Source of the DNA: Turbatrix aceti
Lineage: Eukaryota; Nematoda; Chromadorea; Rhabditida; Panagrolaimidae
Length of the DNA: 64,000 nt
Assembly: GCA_963969345.1 (NCBI GenBank)
Contig: OZ017766.1
Span: 2,852,001 to 2,916,000 of the forward strand
Direction: 5' to 3'
Every line of letters begins with the position of its first letter. Position 1 is the first letter of the stretch. Made by a program: the position numbers and the translations under genes. The notes below the pieces were generated by a model. The model saw only the letters and a list, made by a program, of their open reading frames with translations. It did no database searches and was not told the DNA's origin. Of the stretch, positions 57,385 through 64,000 are shown piece by piece.

Positions 57385-58617
57385 ATGACCAAGCTCGTTC
57401 CGCCGGCAGTGCTGCCGACGCCTGATGCGATGGCGATGGTGACTGCCTTGAAGCTGACCTGGTCCCTCACCTTTCTGCTGTTTGCCACCACAACAGAACG
57501 GGTCGTGGCACAATTTGTCGCGTGCCCGCCGCCTTTCGTGCTCCAGATCTTCACCGAAGCCAAGTGCTACGCTCTGATGCCCTACCCCCAGACGATACCT
57601 CCATTCGCGACTGCCACGAGAATCGAGGACTGGTGCATCGGCCTGCACCCCCGCGCCATGCCCGTCTCCATCCACAGCTTTGCAGAGAACTTCTTCGTAA
57701 GTAAGTCAGTCTTGGATCGTGAAAACTGTTCCCAAAAAGCGCTTTAAACTTCTCCAGAAAGCCTGACTTTCTGCGCATCTCTCATCGGCTTTTACCTACC
57801 GTCCAACGCAAGCATCCACGACATATTGGCCTTTCGCTGGGCAGACGGCAGTCCTGTTGACTTCTTAGACACCGCAGGATTCGACAACAATAATTTTCCC
57901 CTGACCCAACCGTTCGAAAGACTGACAGCGATAAATTTTGATCCTAACCACTACCCCAGAATTATCTACAGCTGGAACGACGTCGCATCAACCGGATACG
58001 ACTGTTTTAGGTTCATTGTTTGTCAGTTGCGCACAGCTGACTTGTCAACTGAACCGATGTCTTCACGTGCTCCGGAAGAACCAACAACCGCGATGGTTCC
58101 GGTAGAAATAACGACTGCGAAAGCTTCAGCCGAACCTACAACAGCGCAAGCTCCTACGACTGACCATGGTTCGGAAATACCAACAACCGCAGAAGTTACG
58201 GTAGAACCCCCTTCTGGGGAAACAACAGAAAAACCGCCTTCTGGGGAAACAACGGTAGAACCTCCTTCTGGGGAAACAACGGTAGAACCTCCTTCTGGGG
58301 AAACAACGGTAGAACCTCCTTCTGGGGAAACAACGGTAGAACCTCCTTCTGGGGAAACAACGGTAGAACTCACAACTGCGGCGGGTCCAACAGAAATTAC
58401 AACTGCAGAGGCTTCAGCAACAACAAGTGCAGAGGATACGATCCAATCAACAAATACGCTTGTCCCTGTAGAACCCGCATCCTCAGAAGCTACAGTAACG
58501 ACGGCAGAGACACCAGCAGCGTCCACAACTGCTGCAAACAAATCAGAGTCCACGCTAACCGAAATCATTGTAGACGCTATCACAATGCATACAAATTACA
58601 CGATAATAACAACATAA
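57385..58617 (+). CDS. Secreted C-type-lectin-like protein with mucin-like repeat tail
   Basis: Exons 57385-57700 and 57758-58617 give 391 residues. The better start may be the second Met (57430), which puts a signal peptide right at the N-terminus (LTWSLTFLLFATTTERVVA). A C-type-lectin-like domain follows, opening CPPPFVLQIF with a second Cys in AKCYAL, then FCASLIGFYLPSN, RWADGSPVDF and a last Cys pair around YDCFRFIVCQ. There is no obvious EPN/QPD calcium motif. The C-terminal 170 residues are Thr/Glu/Pro/Ser-rich, with six 9-residue repeats, and likely O-glycosylated. Proteins of this layout are common in nematode secretions and immunity; the ligand is unknown. The donor uses the second of two overlapping gtaa sites. 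A LINE remnant abuts the stop. Confidence 0.78.
58201..58362 (+). repeat. 27-bp coding minisatellite, six units
   Basis: Six consecutive 27-nt units (58201, 58228, 58255, 58282, 58309, 58336) share the core ccttctggggaaacaac and encode VEPPSGETT-type 9-mers. Units 3-6 are identical in sequence, which points to recent expansion or homogenisation. The unit length keeps the reading frame. Confidence 0.9.
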
Positions 58618-58620
58618 AGC

Positions 58621-58854
58621 AAGGACTGGTTCGAAAGCGCTCGACTCCGGAAGCTGAAGTTCGCCAAATCGCTCGCGACGACCGACGACGACAACTGGGC
58701 AGTTCGACTGTCAGACTGGCGCCCTACCGACGACTACGACAAAGCCAAGCGACCGCCTGGACGACCTCGTATGCGCTGGACCGACGCCCTCGCCAACGAG
58801 TATTACAAGGCCCCGGCAAAAGACTTTGACTATAGACGAGTGATTTTCCTTTGA
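58621..58854 (+). mobile_element. Truncated 3' end of an RTE-like LINE reverse transcriptase ORF
   Basis: A stop-free frame of 77 codons ends in TGA at 58854. It contains DDDNWAVRLSDWRPTD and KRPPGRPRMRWTDAL, which match the pattern W-x-x-R-V-x-x-W-R-P and K-R-x-x-G-R-P-x-x-R-W-x-D found at the C-terminus of RTE-type non-LTR retrotransposon polyproteins. The 5' part of the element is missing, as usual for LINE insertions. It begins 3 nt after the lectin gene's stop. Family assignment is by eye. Confidence 0.65.
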
Positions 58855-59215
58855 TGTGCCCCTCTTCGTACGATATCCCAGTGATACTTTGTTATCCCGT
58901 GTGTACGAGTAAGAGATATAAATTGGTAAAAATTGGTAACAACATAAAGAAACCAAAATGCTAAATGCAGTTTTCGGGTGATTGAGCCAAAAAATGAAAA
59001 TGTTTGAAAACGTAGTAAACACGAAAAAAACGGGAAAAAGTCGTTATCAACGGAAGTCGTAATCACAGAGTTACTGTATTTCGAGTTTCGGCGCGAAATA
59101 GCACAAACAGCAGTTTGCGCGCAAGTTTGTTTTCTGCTCGGTCTATCGGTCATCGGTCTGATTTTGACTGTTTTTGTGTTTTTCGTGCGGTCGTCTAGGG
59201 CAATAACGTGCCATA
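58855..59215. other. Intergenic region after the LINE remnant
   Basis: This is AT-rich, probably including the element's 3' tail and the promoter of the next gene. An acceptor (gtcgtctag) is 17 nt before the next ATG. No gene is seen. Confidence 0.35.
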
Positions 59216-60978
59216 ATGTCTCTGTGTTATGGTTTGTTTCCGTACTTCAGTCTCCGGTTTTATAACATAAAGAAGCAGACCACGACTAATCAGTATGACG
59301 AAAATGAGCGTGTGCTTTGTAAGTTTGACACTTTGTTTAACGCACTGAATGTTTCTTTTGTATTGTAGACGAGTTTGAGACGCTTCAACGGTTCGAAAAG
59401 TATCGTGACACTTTTTTCAAAAAAATCAAAGTGCCCCAGCAGTCGATGGTCATCGTCGAAACCGCCCAACTGTCACTGAACTTCTACAACAACCTGCGAC
59501 GGCAGCTGCATAGCTTCACCAGAGCCTCGATGCTTATTTCACCGTTTGACGCCTGCCTCTCAGCGGCGTTCTACCACATTGTCAAGCGGCAGATCCCTAT
59601 CGAGAACGGCAGCCGGGTCGTCGTCTGTTTGGGTACAAATGATACCGTGATTTGGGTGCTGTGCGTCATTGAAGGCTCCGTCGTCCGTCCGATGAAAAAA
59701 ACCAAAGTCCCAACGTTCAATTGCACCCGGGCGAATTTGGATGAGCTGCGCGGATCCGAGCACGTCGCGCTGACCTTCTTTTATGCAATTGGGCATTGTA
59801 GACACCCGAAGCAGGACTTGGCCTCAAACTTTTACGTCCAGAAAAACTATTTTGTGCGGGATGCTTTTATGGTAGGTTTGTGTTTTTCAAACGTCTTACA
59901 GGTCTCCAACTTTTCAGACTGGTGCTCAAGCGAAGGCCTACGTTCTCGCGAAGGTGGATTTGGACTTGTACGACGTGATACCCTGCCTTCCGGATTTTGA
60001 GCTTTTCGTTCAAGGGAAAATTGAGAGGGAACCAATTCTCCTGTTGACATGCATTCCCTACACACTGGATTTCCACAAGCGGACGAAGAAGGCTATGCAA
60101 GTGCGTTTTTTTAGAAAAACCCGGTTTAAATGAAACAATATGTTTTTTTAGGTTTTCTACAGCGAGGAAGTGCTGACGATTGGGAGCCGCAGGCCGGGCC
60201 GAGCGTTGACCGATCTGATGGTGGACTCTTTCCTTTTGAAGGTGTCAAAAAACGGTATGATTTTTTACCCGGGGGATCCCGTCGACCCAAATGAGGAGTG
60301 CGTGCCGGCCACCAAGCTCATTATCAGGATGACGGGTCTCATGGCGCTGCTTTTCACCTGCGACCCGGTAACTGGGGAAGTAACGCAATTCCATACTCGT
60401 GAGTATTTTAGTCAATTTGCGCTTTTGAAAACCTGTTTTACAGCTGAAAGCTCGGGTTTTCCGCTACTCATTAGCTACGCATCCGGCGCGCCTCTTTACG
60501 ATCCTGTCAAATGTTCCGAAGATGTCAACAACGGTCGCGGTTGCGTCGTCGGAGGTATGTATGCTTTATGGCCTTCTGTTGCTATTTTCAGAAAAACTTG
60601 GCATTTTCAGGATTCGGCGGATTCATCGGACGTCAGAAAAGTGACGCAACTTTTTCCCCCGTTTTTAAGTTCCGGCCGTATTGGCACGAAACCGAAGAAT
60701 GGTACGTTGAGTACCTGTCTGGCAGACCGCCGAATCAGAAGAAAGTCTGTCGTACCGCGAAGGCAGTCTTCAAGGACCTGCTCCTTGGATTGGTCAATCA
60801 AGTCGACGGCTTTGATCCCGCGACCGACGGAGTTGCCTTGAGTCTGAGCCAAAAAGACTTTATTCCTGCTCAACTCGAATACATCCGGCAGATCGCGATG
60901 GACGCCGGGCTTCTGGTTACCGATATTGCCCTTCAAGACTTCGATCTCACTCCTGACATGTTTTCCATCGTTCAGTAG
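59216..60978 (+). CDS. 504-residue protein of unrecognised family
   Basis: Six exons (59216-59318, 59369-59871, 59918-60100, 60152-60398, 60444-60554, 60611-60978) keep frame through every junction with consensus sites, so the gene is real. The N-terminal 80 residues are basic and aromatic. The middle has alternating strands and helices (SRVVVCLGTNDTVIWVLCVI, EPILLLTCIPYTLDFHKR). A Gly-rich segment GRGCVVGGFGGFIGR is near residue 385. The C-terminus ends with PDMFSIVQ. There is no signal peptide or transmembrane helix. The VVVCLGTN and GGFGG stretches could belong to a nucleotide-binding fold, but no named family fits. Function unknown. Confidence 0.7.
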
Positions 60979-61081
60979 GTACATGTCTACCAGTTCATTT
61001 TTTTTCAGTTTTCCACGAATTTTTTCAACACTTTTTGAACCTTTTCATTTTTCATATTGATTTTTATACCGTATTCCGATG

Positions 61082-62798
61082 TTAACGTTGTTGAGAGATG
61101 TAAACACTCGTGACGGCAGGTAATGTGGTGCGTCTGTTCGCGTTTTGTTTTTTGCGATTCAAGATTATGCTGGCGTAGCGCTGGATGGCTCGTCGGAAGG
61201 GGGTCACGGAGCCCAGCGTGACGCAGGCATTTATCGACGGGTGAATGGCCAGCAGGATTACCGGTATGTACTTTTTGTTTTCCTGGAACACATTTGCCGC
61301 ATTAGACAGGAAAATTTGGTTTTTAGCCTTCAAGAGCTGGCATTTTCAAGCTCTGTCTCAAATAAAAACCAACTTACGCTGAAAACACCGCGTAGCAAGA
61401 GTATCGTAGTCGTGAACGTAAATCCAAGGGGGATGATGAAGAATACGATAGGCAAGAAGGTCTGGACGACGAGGCCGATGACGATTCGCCTGTGCGTGCG
61501 AAACGTCTCCCTGGTGACGTGTTGCCCGAACATGCCAAAGACCTTGGCCATGAGCCACGAGAGGAGGACGTTGAAGCACGCACTCGCCCCCGCACCGATG
61601 AGGCAGGTGAGCAGGAAGAGGTTCGGCAGGATGTTGAGTTTGTAGTCGTACCCGAAGACGACTCTGTCGTCCGTCACGAGATACGCCTGCTCCTTCCACT
61701 TCCGCCGGACGACGGCGTTTCTGAAGTGGTCTTCCGGCACTTCCATGTTGTACGTGACGACGGTGATGAACGCGACGACGCTCTCGACGCCTGCGATGAA
61801 AAGGTACATGTTCCGCCGCCGCACCGCCTGCTGGCTGAACCACTTGACGAAGCTAGCAATGCGGCCGAACTTCCTGCTGGTCGCCCTGTAGGTGTCTTCG
61901 CTGATGCCGGTCTTCTCGAGGGCCTTCAGCATTGCCCGGAAGCGGTAGTAGAAGCAGAAGTTGAGGCCCGCCACGGAATGCGCGAAGATAGCCGCGATTG
62001 CCGTGAACTGCATGTGGCCGACGTGGGAGCCCAGCTCCTTGAGCGTGCCCACCGTCACCATGCCACCGTCGGGAATTCTTCCCGAGTTTGGGAACGCTTG
62101 GCGTTACGTCCCGAACGCGTTCTCTCTTTTCATCGTCGTACCTACGTTTTTCCCTATTCATTGTTGTTTTCCCAAGATGTAGCGTGTGGTTGTTTTCTCC
62201 GGAGTTCTCAATAAACGCTACTATCCATCTTGTGAGTCTTCCTAACAACAATATCGTGTTCTGTTCTCGCGTGGTCCAACTCCGTTGTGGAATTGGAAGG
62301 ACAGAACTCCGATACCGATACATGGCCGATGCACCATGTATCGGAGTTCTGTCCTTCCAATTCCACAACGGAGTTGGACCACGCGAGAACAGAACACGAT
62401 ATTGTTGTTAGGAAGACTCACAAGATGGATAGTAGCGTTTATTGAGAACTCCGGAGAAAACAACCGCACGCTACATCTTGGGAAAACAACAATGAATAGG
62501 GAAAAACGTAGGTACGACGATGAAAAGAGAGAACGCGTTCGGGACGTAACGCCAAGCGTTCCCAAACTCGGGAAGAATTCCCGACACCACCCCCCGGGAT
62601 GATGGGGATCGGCCGGAGCGTGAAGCAGAGCACGACGTTGAACAGCGTGTCTGCCAGGGTGAAGTTGAGGATGAACCAGCGGTATTCGCCGAGCTCGCGT
62701 GAGTCGTAGTGGAAAATAAGGGCAATGACCATGGCATTTACGACCATGGAGACGCTTCCTAGGGCCGTCAGGAGGGCCACGTAGTCGTCTTCTGTCAT
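61082..62798 (-). pseudogene. Seven-transmembrane chemoreceptor gene disrupted by a palindromic insertion
   Basis: Two parts of one receptor are separated by a foldback element. The first part (62798-62592) begins MTEDDYVALL and contains helices around VSMVVNAMVIALIFHY and WFILNFTLADTLFNVVLC. The second (62067-61378) and last exon (61282-61082) hold the remaining helices (FTAIAAIFAHSVAGLNFCFY, FIAGVESVVAFITVVTY, LFLLTCLIGAGASACFNVLL, IVFFIIPLGFTFTTTILL, YIPVILLAIHPSINA). The pattern and the short basic tail fit nematode chemosensory GPCRs. Without the insert and one target copy the three parts are exactly in frame (365 codons). With it, the frame meets a stop within the element (62439). No splice sites that would remove the insert in frame were found. 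Confidence 0.75.
62068..62586. mobile_element. Near-perfect 519-bp foldback (palindromic) element with 5-bp target duplication
   Basis: Bases 62068-62314 are the reverse complement of 62339-62585 with one mismatch in 247 (62187 against 62466) and no gaps. The 24-nt centre (62315-62338) contains a further small inverted repeat. The sequence ccacc occurs immediately outside both ends (62063-62067 and 62587-62591). Both strands therefore carry almost the same 107-codon open frame, which is a by-product of symmetry. No transposase is encoded. It looks like a recent nonautonomous foldback or MITE-type insertion. Confidence 0.8.
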
Positions 62799-63312
62799 CC
62801 TACCGTGTATGGAAATTCTAAAATCATGATTTTGAAGTCTTCGCAGGTGTAACATTTTTTAAATCACAAATAAAAAAGGGGCAAAACAGGGTATTTACGG
62901 TAAAATGATTCTTTCTGGGTCTCGAGTGGAAAAACGATTCTCGAGTGGAAAAACGATTTTCCACTCGATACAAGTTTAGAGACCAGTTGTTTCGCAAAGA
63001 AAAAGTGAAAATGCCAATGGTTGTTGTTTATAACCGACATTTGCTACTGGTCGAAGCAGACTCGTTCGGCGAAAGCAAGTTGCTGTCCACGTGCACCAGC
63101 AAGCTGTTACCCTCCATCATCGTTACTCTTTGATTCCAACAGTAGGTGTTTGTTTGTATATAATTCCCACAGTACTCCTGACCTAATAAGGTTATATTTA
63201 TTGGTTGGCTTCGCATAGTTAATCGTATTCAGGGCAGACACCTGTCATTGTGTTCACTAAGCGACCGAAAGAAATAGAGTTAGGGATAGAATGTCTGGGG
63301 ACCCCGCGGGGT
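62799..63312. other. Intergenic region with small direct and inverted repeats
   Basis: The 19-mer ctcgagtggaaaaacgatt occurs twice in direct contact (62921-62939, 62940-62958). Overlapping the second copy, 62941-62952 is perfectly complementary to 62957-62968 with a 4-nt loop, giving a strong hairpin. A 62-codon plus-strand open frame (62945-63133) has no recognisable content. The right end is the 3' UTR of the secreted-protein gene. Confidence 0.5.
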
Positions 63313-63856
63313 TTAGGCAGCCTTGAGGGCGCGGGCGCGGAGGCGGGCGAAGATGGCATTGTCGTTGGGGACGATCTCGTTGAAGGGCTGGTTGAACTTG
63401 CAGCCGATGAGGGCGTTGAACGTCGAGTTGATGCACTTGCCGGAGCGCCAGACGAAGTAGTCGTTGTCGCGCTTCTCGATGCCGTAGGTGTAGAAGCGGA
63501 AGCACGCGCGGTGGGCCTGGTCGATGTGGTCGACGAAGACGGCGAAGGACTCGGGGCAGACGAGGTCGCAGTAGATGCGCTCTTCGCCGTTCACGGTCTC
63601 CGGGAAGCAGCCAGCGCCTTCGGGGGCGGGGCGACCCGGGGTCTCGCGCTCGGAGTCCTTGATGATGAGCCGGCACCTGGCGCTCACGTTACCTGCGCGC
63701 ACCCCGCCGTCGGGGGTGGTGCACTCGACCGTGCGCCATTCTGAAATTTTTGAATCGCCGATTTTTTGAATTGCCGGGAAATCAAAACTCACGAGGATGG
63801 CCGAGGACCGCGACTACGGCGACGACGAAGAAGAGAGCGACTTTGAGGAGAAGCAT
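63313..63856 (-). CDS. Small secreted cysteine-rich protein
   Basis: Exons 63856-63793 and 63740-63313 give 163 residues. The first exon is a textbook signal peptide (MLLLKVALFFVVAVVAVLG). The mature part has 8 cysteines (in ECTT, ARCRL, AGCF, IYCDLVCPE, RACFRF, GKCIN, GCKF), one N-glycosylation sequon in NVSA and another in INST, and a basic Ala-rich end. Four disulphides are plausible. No named family is recognised; nematode genomes hold many lineage-specific secreted proteins of this form. Very high GC at third positions compared with the flanks supports coding. Confidence 0.8.
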
Positions 63857-64000
63857 GTTGTAGACCGAATCTGATAATCCCCAGCTCGCAGCTGGTCATT
63901 TTTATAGCTGGCAGCGGTGTCGGTGTTTTCCTTGTTCCAGTTTGGTCATCATCACCGCCGCCGCCGATCGGCGGGAGGAGCAAGACTAGTCGTGTTGTCA

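Noticed and set aside
58201..58362. Regular 27-bp units considered as a CRISPR-like array.
   Set aside because: Units are contiguous without spacers and lie in frame in a eukaryotic secreted protein.
62088..62565. Two overlapping 107-codon open frames on opposite strands with nearly the same translation.
   Set aside because: They are mirror images produced by the palindrome and have no coding evidence of their own.

Overview
This window is animal nuclear DNA, most probably from a nematode. Genes are dense on both strands. Introns are mostly 40-110 nt with GT donors and short T-rich TTTCAG acceptors. A nematode-style seven-helix chemoreceptor, an MSP-domain membrane protein and a secreted C-type-lectin-like protein with a mucin-like tail are present. 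Many start codons lie only a few bases downstream of a splice acceptor with no coding exon before it, as expected if mRNAs receive a trans-spliced leader. Genus cannot be told from the sequence alone. Exon coordinates were worked out by hand from splice signals, reading frame and remembered family sequence; no alignment or search was run.

Layout. 0.5-3.2 kb: three close plus-strand genes, SSU72 (Pol II CTD phosphatase), TAF11 (TFIID) and a cyclophilin with a lipidation-type N-terminus and a degenerate active site. 3.3-5.5 kb: NDC80 (minus). 5.8-6.7 kb: an unrecognised multi-pass membrane protein. 7.5-10.3 kb (minus): a BET protein with one bromodomain and a duplicated exon-intron block. 10.3-17.1 kb: a gene-poor stretch before dishevelled (17.1-19.5 kb, plus). 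19.9-25.4 kb (minus): a two-Tudor protein, a 72-residue membrane protein, a RING-H2 protein and V-ATPase subunit F. 25.8-28.8 kb: SPT4 and ELOF1, both Pol II elongation factors. 29.9-31.2 kb: COQ2. 31.7-35.8 kb (minus): an F-box-like protein and FZR1/Cdh1.

39.2-47.1 kb is a plus-strand run of membrane-traffic and ER/Golgi genes: NECAP, an intronless UBE2J-type E2, UBE2J2, B3GALT6, PIGW and an MSP-domain membrane protein. 47.2-49.9 kb (minus): PISD and SPOUT1, 146 nt apart. 50.1-57.2 kb: a 2169-residue ROD/KNTC1. 57.4-63.9 kb is more accessory: a lectin gene with a 27-bp minisatellite, a LINE remnant directly after its stop, a 504-residue orphan, a chemoreceptor gene broken by a near-perfect 519-bp palindromic element flanked by a 5-bp duplication, and a cysteine-rich secreted protein.

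Themes. Several transcription genes (SSU72, TAF11, BET, SPT4, ELOF1) and several cell-division genes (NDC80, ROD, FZR1) share the window, but only closely spaced same-strand neighbours (SSU72-TAF11, SPT4-ELOF1, SPOUT1-PISD, PIGW-MSP) give positional evidence of co-transcription. The most unusual items are the foldback insertion, the membrane-targeted degenerate cyclophilin, the single-bromodomain BET protein with exon duplication, and the tail-less intronless E2 beside its anchored paralogue.
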